From the NCBI GenBank assembly GCA_016715505.1, contig JADJZY010000035.1, positions 213,615 through 277,614 of the forward strand: a stretch of 64,000 nt of DNA. Direction: 5' to 3'. The translations under genes were made by a program, and so were the position numbers. The DNA comes from Bacteroidota bacterium (GTDB lineage: Bacteria; Bacteroidota; Bacteroidia; Chitinophagales; Chitinophagaceae). Below, piece by piece: positions 51,424 through 63,245 of this stretch. Position 1 is the first letter of the stretch; every line of letters begins with the position of its first letter. The notes beneath the pieces were generated by a model. That model did not search any database. It was not told the DNA's origin and was given only the letters and a program-made list of their open reading frames with translations.

Positions 51424-54400
51424 TTAACGAGTCGGGATGTATTCCGTGATTTCGGGTCTGGATATTTTGGCAGTCAATGCCTTCCATTCCGGGGTATTGC
51501 GTAATTTTTGCCAGACCGTATCATATTGCAAAACCCAGTAATAATTAAATCCCGAGTCTAGCGCTTTTTGTAGCCATGTCAACGATTCATTCTGTTTTTG
51601 TTGTTCACATAATATGCGCGACAAAGCATACATCATTTGAAAGTCATTCGGATGATTCTTCATCCATTCCTTTATTCGTCGGAGGCCCTCTTCGGTATTT
51701 GATTGAGCCAACTTTATTCGAATCAATAAATGTTCAGAAGCATCTGTGGGAGTCGGGTCTACTTTTAAATAATCCGCCAAAATACTTTCTGCTTCTGCAA
51801 ACAAGTTGTTCTTACTTTTTGCATCAGCGTAATGCATATATTGTTCAAACTCCAATTTGCCCTGTTGTTTTAGGGTGTCCATTTGTAACATCACATCATA
51901 AGGCCATTTATCCTGCTTAAGAATGACAATGAGGTTATCCCGCAAATTCTCGGCGGTATCTATTCTCAGGGATTTGCGATAATACAACAGCGCTGAATCC
52001 GGTACATTCATTTTCAAATAACCTTGCAATGTGAAATAACAGTCAGATTAATACTTCTGTTTAATGTGGTATTGATGCTGTTTTCGAAAAAAAATATAAG
52101 TCCTGTATATCGGGTTTTCGGATAACCGACCAGTTTAATGCCGGATTTGGTTATCGGGATAAGGATCATGTTCTCTAGGAGCTGCTCCAAAGGTCATCTT
52201 CATTCGGCTCCAGAATAAGGTTTTTACAAAATCAAAAAATGGGCCATGCGGATAATTGGTACAACATATTGTTCTAGAAATCTGCCCGCTTCATAAGCCC
52301 ATTCCGGAATTTAGTTGATTTAAGGTGTCCATTCTGCGAAAAATGCACATTTTTTGAGCAATCATCTTTGCCTTGAGGATATTCGGATGGTCTTGAAAAT
52401 AACTCTATAAGCATCCTTCCAATGGTCGGTGGTTTCATAACAATGGAGAGTTTAAAAATCGATTTGTTTATTGTTCTGGAGTCTTAAGAGTTCGGCCTAT
52501 ACAGAGGTCCTTGGTCATAACTATTCAATTTTCATGGCAGATTTCCCAACAAACAATAGTCATATTCGTGGATAGGCAAAGATGAAACCACCTTCATGGC
52601 ACATTCATTGTTGCTAATCGGATATTTTGTTTATGGTCATTGGCTAAATACTTTCGGATTGAATCTGGAATGGAGGAATTTTTTTGGGCAATTTAAAAAA
52701 CATATGCGGCTTCCTGGAATTGCCCAGCTCGAGATTAACCGGCCCAAGCTGTAGTGAAAAGCCAATGGGTGTTTCGGATGATAAACGAAGCATCGTTGAT
52801 AATACTCGATGGCTTTGGCGTAATATCCTGTTCTGCTTCCTCAAACTCCTTTTAAAAAGAAAGTATCGGGTCGTCATTATGGATAGAATCAGGTAGTTCG
52901 CAAAGGTATAGTGGTTCGAAGCTGATGCGTCTTCGTCAAACATCACGGAGTATCAACCAATTCAGAAAATTGATCAGCTTTCGCTTTCTGCCTCGTATAA
53001 ATTAGAATCGGCTAAGCGAAGTTGAGGTAGTGTATTTGTAAAATCCAAGTCGCTCAAAGGGATAATAGTGGTTGCCATTTTTTTTAATGCTGGTATAATA
53101 GTATTGTTCAGCTTTCAGGTGCTCATGATCATGTTCAGCGAATTGAGCCTGATGATTTAAGATGCCCGAAATTCAAGTGGGTTGACTACTTTCTGTAGCT
53201 TGTGCTGGAATCAATCTGTCCTTTCCAAAAGTAGGATGTGCTCAAATAACGCCATGGAACAAACCATTTCGGTGAAATTTGTGTTGCTTTTCTGAAGTGG
53301 TAAAAAGGCGGAATCCAAATTTCCCAAATAGCGATCAATCAGGCCGGCTTCAAGATGCAAATAAGCGGCATTATTTTCCAGTTCATTTAATGCCGTTTGT
53401 ATATTTTCTTCATAGGCAGCTTTGCAAACCTGTTGTTGGTTTTCAGCGTTAAACAAATTGATGCGATGGGCGAGCCCGGAAATAATGTTTGTAAATCTGT
53501 AGGTTTCTGGAGGATGGTTTGTTCGGTTCAGCCAGTCGATAGGCGAATTCAATCATATCTGCATAATCTTCATAGTGATTCGACAATGCTTTGTAGTAAC
53601 GTAATTTTTCCAATTCTTCTTCATCGCCCAAGGTGTAAAGATTGATCACTTCTTGCCCTCTGTTACTCAGGCGGATCATCAGATCGCTGTAAAATCGTTT
53701 CAGTGCATCCGGATTTTGATAGTAAGGGAAAAGTAATTCAATTGAAATGTCGGCTTGATCGAGATAAATCTGAAATGGGTTGGAGGGCCTTTTGGGGAAG
53801 TGATTTACGAACAATGCCGGAATCTGTGGGATTTGGTTTCGCATTCTGTCCTGCCGCTGGTTTTGTTTAATGTGTTGCTGAATCAATCTCGCCGACCACA
53901 AATCCCGACTGACTCCTTAACCACCGGCGTTTGTTTTTCGTTCATGGCTTTAAGGACATGGTCATTTTCGAAGGCAGACACCTAAATAGGTCTGTAAATC
54001 TTTGACCGTTACTTTTTGGTCTTTATTTAATCGGCCTGTTCCCTTTCAATCCTTTCAGGAGTAGTAAGAAAAAATACTCGACCCCACCCCAACGTCGATC
54101 TTCAAACGAAACTTCTTCGGGTAGCAAGAACTCAATCTGACTTCCTGATGCATCACCGTTTTGAGTTGTTCGGCCCCAATGCGGTTGCACTTAATGAAAG
54201 GCAGCCAATCTGACCACTACTATGACAAGCATCAGTGATCAAAATAACCTTTGCATTTTGCACCGATAAAGTGTTCATAAAATTGTCAAGTCTTCAATAC
54301 GGACAGCACTATTGATATAGTTAAACCGTGGGTATTATAGCTCAGGAGATAACCGTTTTTGAATATCCGCTTACGTTTTCTATATCCTGCCATGTCCCAA

Positions 54401-54825
54401 AAGTAGAAATATACCAAATCGCCTGCCTCACATTTCTCCTGAATATCATCCATGGCTTGATAAATGGCAGACCAGGTAGCTTGTTGGTTGGTCAATAAAT
54501 AGATGTTTTTCGATGGTATTTCAGTCCCGGTTTGGGATCTTAGATAAAGGGCAAATTGGTTCGCATCTTCATGTGCATATTGCAGCGCATCAATGCCTTT
54601 ATCTGCATATTTAGAAATTCCAATCACGAGGGCACCAGTCTGAGGGCCACGCTCATTGGGTAATTTGTCTTGTGCTTTTAATTGGAATGATCCGAAAAGG
54701 ATAAATATCCAAAAAATGGTTATATAAACTACTTTTCCATTTAAAGCCCACCCACAAAATCTGGATTTAATCTTAATCCAAATGCTGAATACATCTATTA
54801 CTTCACGAAGTGAAGTGATTTTCAT
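51424..54825 (-). CDS. Caspase-TPR protein, copy A (heavily frameshifted)
   Basis: The N-terminus (54825-54286) has a hydrophobic leader (ITIFWIFILFGSFQL) and a caspase p20 domain: ALVIGISKYADKGI, AHEDANQFALYL, then a damaged SGHG region (His codon at 54392-54394). In the next frame come AKVILITDACHSSG (Cys codon 54225-54227) and more. The middle (52.0-54.1 kb) is readable only in pieces, such as NHYEDYADMIEFAYRLAE and HLEAGLIDRYLGNLDSAF, which are TPR-like helices. The C-terminal 200 residues (51424-52029) are clean TPR units, for example PDSALLYYRKSLRIDTAENLR and LTWLQKALDSGFNYYW. If intact it would be about 1,130 residues. Its paralog follows upstream. Confidence 0.72.
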
Positions 54826-54931
54826 ATTTAAAGATCATGGCACAGTATTTAACTTAGAAATGACTCATGCCTTTCTTGGTAAATTGAAAGTTATGTTGTT
54901 GCCCTTAATTTCAGTTGTTTGATCTTTTCTG

Positions 54932-57900
54932 TTAAATTTTTTTCCAGTTCGCAGATTGTTTTTGTTCCACGGTCCATGCCGGGTCATTTTGTAAAACCCA
55001 ATAATAAGAGAATCCGCTGGCAATGGCTTGTTTTAAAAGATCGTAGGCTTCCGTTTCTTGTTGTGTTTTTAAGTAAACACGTGCCAGCGCATACATCATT
55101 TGATGATCTGTAGGATGTTTCTGTATCCAGATTAGCATCATTTTCTTGGCCTCTTCATATTGCTGTAAAGTCAATTTACCCGATCTGTAAGGCCCAAATT
55201 TCTGGACCGAAGAGTGTCAATCCACTGTTGTGCAATACCAGCCTGATTGGCTTTGTATTTAAACATGGGCATAAGTGGGATAATCTTCTATATCCATTGC
55301 CCCGACATCTTTGGCACGTGTCCATATTTAACATGGCATCATAAGGCCAGTGATCGGTAATTTGAAGGGCGATTAATTTTCACGTACATTTTCGGCGGTA
55401 TCTACCATCAGTGATTTGCGATAGTATAAAATAGCAGAATCTGCCGCACCAAGTCGTTCAAACAAATCAGCCATTTTATGATAGCAATCGGATTCCATAT
55501 TCCCGTCAGTGGTGGCTGCCGCCGGACGCTTTGCGTAAATAATACAGTGCCCGGGCATGATGGGATACACTAGGGCCTCTCCATAAAACTTTCCGCTGTA
55601 CACGGAATGACAAATGGTCTCGCGATAGGCGAGTTGGTCCCAAAGTTGCTCACCTTTCGTTCGGTTCGAGATAGGGTTTTCTTTACTGCGGTTTGCTTGC
55701 GCTTCTTCTTCTATACCCAGACCGAATGAAATCGGCCGGCTTCATAAGCCTATTCCGACTGCTCTTCGTCGAGTCGACCTGCCGATAGAATGCGCTTCTT
55801 TCTTGTACAACAAATTTGAATCATGGTGTTTGGCAAATAACAAAATACTTTCATGGGCTTCCTTCCATAAACCTAATTTTTCATAGGTTAACCAGAGTTT
55901 AAAAAAGGAATAGAATTCTTCTCGGGTTGATATCTACCAAAGTTTTTGATAAGTGGATGCTGCACGATGAAAACGATTCCATCTTTCATAAGCATAGGCT
56001 AAAAGTAAAGATCATTTTGTTTCGGGTAATGTAATCGGCGAAACCATTGATAAATATGCCGAGGTCGGCGAATCCCTTGCAACAATATTTTTCTGGTATT
56101 TTTCAGAATACGCCAAGAAGGAATCGCCGGATAAATAATCTTGGCTCGATTTCTTTTGAAATAAAGACCGCCTCCCGCCATTGATTTTTCGACAGGGTAA
56201 ACCCGTCCTTAAACAATCATCAATAAACGGAAAGGCTGGATCTCGGGCCAGACATTTTTGAAAATATTGAATGGATGATCCCAGGTTGAAAAAGGTAAAT
56301 TCTTGATAGCCTTTTAAAAATAAGTTGATCAGGTCGTTGGGTAGAATAGAATCAGGCAGCATACAACACTTCTAAAACATATCGCGCGGATTTCATGAGT
56401 GGGGGTAAAATTGATTCTCCTTGTTGCGGACTTTAAAAATGAAATCAGTTTTACGTTTTTCAGTTTAAAATTGAATCCGTTTTACGGAATTAATATTGTA
56501 TTCCATTTGAATATAACCTGAAGTCGTTCGAATGGGAAATAATGTCGATCATTTTGTTTGGATGATAATAATTTTGTTCTGCTAGTAAAATCCTTTCCTT
56601 TCAGCGAATCTGCCCATTGTATTTAGGACACCGGAGAAATTTGCCTGATACTGCTGCTGTTTGAAGGACACTCCGGCTAGAGGTCCCATTGGTTGATGGG
56701 ACCAATAGGTTGCGCTCAGATGCGTCCACGGAATGAACCACTGCGGCGAAATGTCCGTAGCTTTCTTGAAATGAAAATCTGGCTGATTCGTAATTGCCCT
56801 GCAAACGCCAAATTAATCCGGCTTCATTGTGCAGATAAGCTGCATTTTTCTAGTTTTAACGCGAAGGCGATTGCTTGTTGGGCAGATAATAAAAGTTGCT
56901 GACTGGAATCCCGATTGGTTGTTTTAAACATGTTGAGTCGCCATGAAACACATAGAAATGTACTTTAAGTATTTCCAGATTTCGTCGCATCGGGCTTTTG
57001 AAGTTGATAACTGAAATGCCAATCATATCGGTATACACCCCAAATTGGTTATCGACTGAATTGCAATATCTCATTTTTTCCAATGCGGCCTCATCCCCCT
57101 TCGAAATAAAGATTGATGACTTGCTGTCCGCGGTCGCTGAGCCGAGATAAATACCATTGTAGAAATCTTCTAAAGGATCCGGATTTTTTGTTCACCTTTT
57201 CAGGCTTGAATCTTTGCAGTTTGACTGAATCTAATGAGGGCGGCACTGCCGGCTATTTGCTCGTATAAGTGATGATAAACCGAATCGAAAATATGTTGAT
57301 GCCATTGAAGCTTTATCCAGCGCCAGCAAGCTTCGATATGGAAGAAATTTTTCTACGTTCGATTGATGTTGTCTAAGTATTCGAAGAAAGTTTTAGACGG
57401 ACTCGGTGGAAGTGGTTGAATGGGTTGGTTGTTGGTAATCTTGATTGAGGTTATTGGTTTTTTTTAAATTGGCGAGGGTATTGGAATCCACACGACTCAA
57501 TTCAAATTTTGGGCTGTCCTTTTGATGACAGGGGTTTGTTTCTCATTCCTCGATTTGAGTAATGTGTCTTCGCAAAAGATTTTTGCAAGTGATCGTGTCG
57601 ACCACCGATACTTTTTGTCCTTATTTGCATCGGCTAAACCTTTGAGGCCATAAAGGAGATAACAGAAAATATGTCAGTCTCACACCCCAGCTCTTGTTCA
57701 AAAGAAACTTCATTGGGAAACAGGAGGTGAGTCGCACTTCATTACCGATCACGTAGGAGTTGTTGCATCAACGCAGAACTGCTCATGCTCGAACCTCGAG
57801 GCGACCACTGTGGGCATCTGTCAATTAATACCACTTTACTTTTTATTCAATGAAAGGGTGTTTGTAAATTCATTGAGGTCTCCAACACGCAGGGAGCTAT

Positions 57901-58337
57901 TGATATAATTTGTGCGCGGCGTATTGTGGCAGATGAGGAACCCTTTTTTATAATCACCCGCTTATTTTCAATATCGCCATGGCCCGAAAAATAGAAATAT
58001 ACTAAATCGCCATTTAAAAACGTTCCATGATATCATCCATGGCTTTATACACTGATTGACCAGGTTGTTTTCTTTATTTTGTAGGAGAATGATGTTTTCA
58101 GCAGGGACTTCTCCTCCAGCTTTGATTCGAGGTATTCTTGCAAATAATGTGGCATCGCGATAAAACTGAAGAGGCTTCCATGCCCTGATCGGCATATCGG
58201 GAGATACCGACTAATTTATAGGTTTTTTTTGTTGGTAATGTTTGGCAGACGATTTTGCGCCATAAACCTGAGCTCATTGCAAAAACAGCATCAAAAGAGT
58301 ACTTCCAAAATGATTTTTGGATAAATGGTAGTTCCAT
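54932..58337 (-). CDS. Caspase-TPR protein, copy B (heavily frameshifted)
   Basis: This is a paralog of copy A, 106 bases away and in the same order. The N-terminal part shows a probable leader (LLMLFLQ), LVGISRYADQGMEA, GGEVPAENIILLQNK and YFYFSGHGDIENK (His codon 57979-57981). The expected DACHSG reads as TDA-HSG near 57807-57818, apparently without the Cys codon. Middle fragments match copy A (AGLIWRLQGNYESARFSF, MEKMRYCNSVDNQF). The C-terminus (55600-54932) has TPR units: AADSAILYYRKSLMVDTAENVRE and YDLLKQAIASGFSYYWVLQNDPAW, about 60% like copy A by eye. The start is taken as the Met codon at 58337, but the region is frameshifted and the start is uncertain. Confidence 0.65.
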
Positions 58338-58455
58338 CTCTTGGCGAAATGTGCAAACATAGAGATGATTTGGTTGAAAATCGTCATTAAAGATAGTCAA
58401 AAGGTGTTTGAATTCAAAATATATGGTTACTTTTATTTCGCCTTCAACCAAACTT

Positions 58456-59950
58456 ATGCATTTCGGTGGTAAATTCTGTTTTTTTGTTATTCATTTCTTG
58501 CGCCAATCTCATCTGTTCGTATCGATTAAATGCGCAACGTCAAATACTGGCTTTCGACAGCCTGATTCGTGCACTCACCGAAAATCCGCGAAGACACTCC
58601 AGCAGGTGGATCGTGATGCGCTGATATCATTTTGCCATATGCATCGCTAACATCCCGATTCTGCTTTTATTATGGGCAAATAGTGGATTGCGTAAGGCGA
58701 CCCGTATTAAAGATGTAAAAAGGCATTTCTAACATGAATGAAGCGTTGGGCATCATTCTTGCCTTGTATGGGTCAGTACGATAAAGCCCTGGAGTATTAT
58801 TTAAAACACTTCAGATTAAGAAGAACAATTAGAGTCAACATCCGGTATGGCCAGCGGTGTAATAATAACGTAATTGTTTACACGTATCTCAAAGATTATG
58901 ATAATGCCATTCATTCATACCGAACTGCAGATTCGTTATCTGCCGTTGATAAATAGATTTAATTCATTACAATGTTTGGCTCAACATCGGAGAGGTGTAT
59001 GAAAAAAAAGGGGCGCGATGATTCGGCGATTCACTTTTACACCCCAGCCAAAAATGGGCCAGTGGATTATCGGGATGATTATCGTTATTGGAAAGCTTTA
59101 TTAGGCATTGGAAATGTTCAGGATACGGGCATGATGGTGGACAGCCGCACAAAAACGTATGCCTTGGGCTTAAACGAAATGTTGCGTGAAATGATGAGGA
59201 TATGATGTGCGAAGCTTCATTTGGGATTAGATAAAACCCATGAAGCATTGGGGGCAGATTCTGCTTTGTTTTTCGCACGCAATGTGCTATTTGTCTTTGC
59301 CCGTAAGTTGGCTTTTTTATCCCGAGAGTTTGATGATACTTCCATTTTTTTGGCCACCTTTTTGCCGGACGTCAAAGAATGATAGTGCGATATTGGGGAT
59401 CAGGGTATTGAGTTTCAACTCTACAAAGATTCTCTTTGGGGATGGAACAATTGCGGATGACTCAGCAAATGTGACTTTTAATGAGAGTTTCTGAGGCAGG
59501 TGGAATTACAAGAGAACATGCTGAAAGAGAAAGAAGAACGTCGTCAGCAATTGCAAACATATTTTTATTCTCATGTTCATTCCCAGTATGTTTTTAGTGA
59601 CTATTTTGCTTGCACGTCGGAAAGTGAGTTTGTCGGTGATTGCCTTTAGGCATCTTATCACTCTTGTTCTTTTTGAATACATTACTCTTCTCATGCACCC
59701 GGTGGTTCAACGAATCACCCATCATACACCCATTTTTGAAATATTAATTTTTGTAAGTATTAAGGCAATCCTCATTCCTACGCATCATAAAATTGAACAT
59801 TGGCTGATTGGCTTTTGGTGAAGCGTATTCACCAACAAAGGCTGGACATCTACTTCATCAAGAAAAGACGACGGAGCCTCCAGTGATATCCTGTTGTTGA
59901 GCAAACAGGAAAATAGCGAGACCATTTCGACAAAAAAAAGTGAGGAGTAA
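58456..59950 (+). CDS. TPR protein with C-terminal membrane region (frameshifted)
   Basis: The probable leader (FFLLFISCANLICS, by frame switching) starts near 58456. Pieces of TPR units follow: MGQYDKALEYYLKHFRL, YLKDYDNAIHSYRTADSLSAVDK, GEVYEKKGRDDSAIHFY and TYALGLNEMLREM. A coiled coil (ENMLKEKEERRQQLQ, near 59520) leads into hydrophobic helices (FILMFIPSMFLVTILL and further to LIFVSIKAILIPTHHKI), and the frame can be followed to TAA 59948-59950. Bacteroidota TPR-coiled-coil-membrane proteins of this layout often carry a kinase or DNA-binding output. None is visible here. It is divergent from copy B with about 120 bases between, so it may be co-regulated with the caspases. Confidence 0.5.
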
Positions 59951-59961
59951 ATACCCCTCAC
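59940..59961. terminator. Bidirectional terminator
   Basis: GTGAGG (59940-59945) pairs with CCTCAC (59956-59961). There is an A8 run on the left and a T9 run shortly to the right, so it can serve the convergent genes on both strands. Confidence 0.55.
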
Positions 59962-59985
59962 AAGTCATTTTTTTTTATAACAGAA

Positions 59986-60255
59986 TTATCGCTGTTTAAC
60001 AGATGGTTCTGTTGGTTTGGTTTCAGCGGCGTCCATAGAGTCTGTTTTCGCCGGAGCAGCGTCTGCAGCAGCAGGCGCAGGTGCGGCTTCAGCAGGCGCA
60101 GGAGCAGGTGGCTTTAGCAGCAGCTGGTGCAGCTGCTGGAGCTGGTTCTTGTACTGCTTTCTGTGCTCTTCGGCACAACCGTTGAATAAGGTCATGCCAC
60201 CAATAGCTGCCAAAAAGAGTACGGCTTGAAAAAGGTTTTTGATTTTACTTGTCAT
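59986..60255 (-). CDS. Small Ala/Pro-rich lipoprotein
   Basis: The protein has 89 residues with a lipobox LFNGC (Cys at residue 27) after a hydrophobic leader. The tail is Ala-Pro-Glu rich (PAPAPAEAAPAPAAA). Residues 33-48 are Gln/Leu-rich, but the adjacent frame of the same bases reads QKAVQEPAPAAAPAAAK, which matches the rest of the tail. Two compensating indels near 60105 and 60165 are therefore likely. It is probably an abundant structural lipoprotein. The function is unknown. Confidence 0.65.
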   Translation of the reverse strand: MTSKIKNLFQAVLFLAAIGGMTLFNGCAEEHRKQYKNQLQQLHQLLLKPPAPAPAEAAPAPAAADAAPAKTDSMDAAETKPTEPSVKQR

Positions 60256-60357
60256 AGAGAAAGATTTTATTCCATAAGGATAGGGCGTTTTTTTCTTTAT
60301 GCAAATTTTCTATGGGAATTCTTGTTAATCGCACTGCTTAAATTTCCGGGCGAATGT

Positions 60358-60795
60358 TTAATCTTCCTCAAAATGCGATTAGCGAACCAAAGCAACTCTC
60401 ATTCCAACCTTGGCAAATATCGATAAAGGCGCTGTCTTGCTGGAATATTGGTATGTTTTAGTTCTGCCGAACAGCCCTTTCAGTGGTGTAGTTTGATCGT
60501 AACAATCGACTGTTCAGGTTCATCTCCAAAATACCATTCCTGTTCTATCTGTTTATCTTTGTACAAAGGTAAGGGTTTTACCAACAATACTTCCGTCCCA
60601 TAATGAGAATTCCGGAATCAGGTTCTGTAAGTCGATTTCAGGCTTCACTGGTCCCACAATGAAATGGTGAAAATGGATTGGTCAATGCCAGATAAACTTC
60701 TTCAGGTGTTCTGGCAATCTGATAATTCTTTTGAAATCTTTCGGTATAATTGCTTGAATATAATGCTTTTTTCCTTGAGCGGAATCATTTCTCAA
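60358..60795 (-). CDS. AHSA1/SRPBCC-type small protein (frameshifted)
   Basis: Read with two or three frame switches: IARTPEEVYLALTNPFS, FSLWDGSIVGKTLTFVQ, DKQIEQEWYFGDEPEQSIVTIKL, then KGCSAELKHTNIP and FIDICQGWNESCFGSLIAF. The pattern QEW(Y/R)F...S.VTI.L...G..(V/A)ELKHTNIP with F..I..GW...YFG matches the AHSA1/START-like ligand-binding fold of about 130 residues. It lies directly downstream of selD. The start is uncertain (near 60795). Its role is unknown. Confidence 0.6.
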
Positions 60796-60829
60796 ATGGT
60801 TTTAACCGAAATCCGCGTTCATGGTCACG

Positions 60830-61790
60830 GCTTCAAAGTGGTGGATCGTCCGGGTTGATCGCCACCAATAATCCGCCACTGGTTTGTGGATCGCAAAGCA
60901 AATGTTTTTGTAAGTCGTTGTGAAAGGCAACCTGATTTCCGTAACTATCCCAATTGCGCTTTGTTCCAACTCGGTATACATTGTTGACTAGAGATATCCT
61001 TTCAGAATGTCCCCATCAATCAGAGGAAACTGATCAAATGAATGGATGCACTGTAACGACTGGCTTCGCACATTTCTTTAAATGCCCCATTAATCCAAAA
61101 CCTGTAACATCCGTCACGGCCTGAACACAGGATAAAGTGCCAAAAACTGACCAATCTGATTCAGTTGAAGCATCCACTCAGGACCTAAGTGTCTATGTTC
61201 AGGAAGCAGTTTGTTTTGTTTTTTAAAGGTTGACAAATGCCAATTCCCAGTGGTTTGGTTGGGCTTATACCTTGCGCCAACCTGAGCCCCGCCATTCCTT
61301 TTAATGGGGGATGCTTTCACTCGTCCTGTAACGGCTAAACCAAATATGGGTTCCGGAGAATCAATGGAACGTCCACCTGCCAGGGGGATGCCGGCGTCCA
61401 AACAGGTTTTACGACTGCCTTCAATAACCGATGCCGCTACTTCGGCAGAAAGTACATTTACCGGCCATCCCAAAATGGCAATTGCTATGAGCGGAGTGCC
61501 ACCCATGGCATAAATATTCACTGATCGCATTCGCAGAAGCAATCCGACCAAAGGTGAACGGATCATCCAATAACAGGCATAAAAATCGGTTGTGCTGATG
61601 ACAGCAGTCCCATCTCCTAAATCAAATACTGCAGCATCATCTCTTTCTTCGTTGCCCAAACAACAGTCCGGGAACCTGTGTTTTATAAGCAGAATTGGCC
61701 AAGATATGATCCAAACTGCCGGAGCAATTTTGGATCCACAGCCGGCACCACCTGAGTATTGAGTAAGTAGTATCGGTTCTTGTTAGGCCG
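60830..61790 (-). CDS. selD: Selenide, water dikinase (selenophosphate synthase), frameshifted
   Basis: The N-terminal active-site loop reads LTQYSGGAGCGSK (about 61765-61725), with the essential Cys present and not Sec. After an indel comes LDHILANSAYKTQVPGLL, then GNEERDDAAVFDLGDGTAVISTTDF, YAMGGTPLIAIAILGWPVN, EGSRKTCLDAGIPLAGG, SIDSPEPIFGLAVTGRV, TDVTGFGLMGHL and LLCDPQTSGGLLVAI. These are all SelD family motifs in order. The enzyme makes selenophosphate from selenide and ATP. The gene starts at the end of mnmH (61783), so the two are coupled. At least five indels break the frame. The exact start and stop are uncertain. Confidence 0.85.
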
Positions 61791-62870
61791 CGAAATATTG
61801 AATTGATTGGTTGTGAATATAAGTTGATCGGCTACTTTTCCGATATTGGCGTGATTAAAGATCAATTGTGTTTTTCTGAAGGGCCGATCTTGTTCAAACC
61901 AAAATTGATAGGTTTTATCATAAAGTGCGCGGCCCGGGCAGCCTCGGCAAAGTCATGATTCTCCAGAGCGCTCAGGGCTTTTTGTATAGATTTCCGCCCA
62001 ATTTGGTTTTAATTTTTCAAAACGTGCTTTAATGGCTCAACACCAAATTGGGCAAAGAATTATCAATCAGATATTGAATCCGTGCCGATTCAGGAATTTG
62101 GTAATACATAAAAACCCTGATGCATTTGTGTAAAAAAGTCGTCGGGCAAAGGGCAGCAACCAATTTTCTTACTTTCGTTTTCAATAAAAACACGCTTCTC
62201 CGGATTGATTGTGTAATAAGCTTTCTGGTATGAGCAAATTTCGAAATGTTCGGCACTGGGTTGTTCTTGTTCACCCAGGGATCCAAAAGCTGATCCTTTA
62301 TGATTGGCAAGTGATTCCAAATCAATGATTTGCTCACCACGTTTTTTAAGGCTTGTAATACCTTGGTTTTTCCACTGCCCGTTTGTGCGCCAAATCACAA
62401 TCAATTTCAGCGTATGACCTCACGAAATGATCGTCCTCATTGACGGAATGCTTTATAACCTCCGTTCAGTACCTGCACATCCATGCCACAAATTGAGCAC
62501 TAATCCATACTGGCTGCGCTTACCGTCTCTCCAGCACGAACCAACACTTTTTATCCGGTGCTAAAAGGTTTGTTTCAACATATTAATTCATTTTTGGCGC
62601 CTGCGATGCCTAAACCTAATTCCATCGCTTTTAAAACGATTCTTGTTTATAAGTTGTACTAACAAAGCTCTTTTCTTCATCACTGAACAAAGGAAGGTTT
62701 TTTGCACCAGAATATGGCCTTGAAGAAATTCCCTCCGGGCGAGCGCACATCCAGTATCACTGGATCCTGATTATGATATTTCGCAGCCATATTTACCCGC
62801 ACTACCTGACGAGCAGAAGATGGGGATGGGCTTCAATATCAGAAGAGAAGGAATTTTTCAATGAAGGAAT
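61783..62870 (-). CDS. mnmH: tRNA 2-selenouridine synthase (MnmH/SelU), frameshifted
   Basis: The rhodanese domain is visible as DPVILDVRSPGEF, then GAKNLPLFSDEEKSFVSTTYKQ (about 62795-62650) and CGMDVQVLNGGYKAFR (about 62490-62440). The P-loop domain follows with a damaged TGSGKTKVLQAL (near 62370), then KKRGEQIIDLESLANHKGSAFG and a C-terminal helical part ending at TAA 61783. The enzyme replaces sulphur by selenium in the wobble 2-thiouridine of Lys, Glu and Gln tRNAs, using selenophosphate from SelD. The neighbouring selD makes the pathway complete. The start is uncertain. Confidence 0.8.
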
Positions 62871-62879
62871 TTACGGGGG

Positions 62880-63221
62880 GGCCTTGATAAAAATTGAAGT
62901 GGCGTGATTTTTTTTTGTTTCAGTTAGTTCACCGACCAGATCAGGAAGACGATAGTTCTTCCTCCCGTCATAAACAAAGAGAGAATCTACTTCAATCGTC
63001 CACCATTGGTAAGGGGTGATTTGGACAAATAGTCCAGAATAGCCTCTTTGCTTTCTGCATTCATCAGGATCCATAATCGATAACTTCTCCATACTTACCG
63101 CATAATGCTCTTACAACGTTTTTGCGAATGAGTTCATCAATATAAGCCCGGTGTTCCGAACATGCGACATAAACGTTTCATTCATATTTCCAAACTGAAT
63201 AGTTACCTGAAATTTATGCAT
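62880..63221 (-). CDS. Muconolactone isomerase-like (ferredoxin-fold) small protein, frameshifted
   Basis: The ATG at 63219-63221 begins HKFQVTIQFGNMNETFMSHV. Frame switches then give EHRAYIDELIRKNVV, YGEVID, and later TIEVDSLFVYDG, YRLPDLVGELTE. The FQVTI...F...(I/V)..HR.YI..LI...V pattern with a C-terminal (V)EVDxLFVYDG fits a muconolactone-isomerase/YCII-like fold of about 100 residues. It is not tied to muconate breakdown by context. Function unknown. Confidence 0.45.
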
Positions 63222-63245
63222 GATTTTAGCAGGTTTTAAATAATT

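Noticed and set aside
51424..58337. Caspase-TPR genes as a Craspase-type (Csx29, TPR-CHAT) CRISPR effector
   Set aside because: The domain order is caspase then TPR with an export leader, there are two tandem copies, and there is no Cas7-11 gene or CRISPR array in the window.
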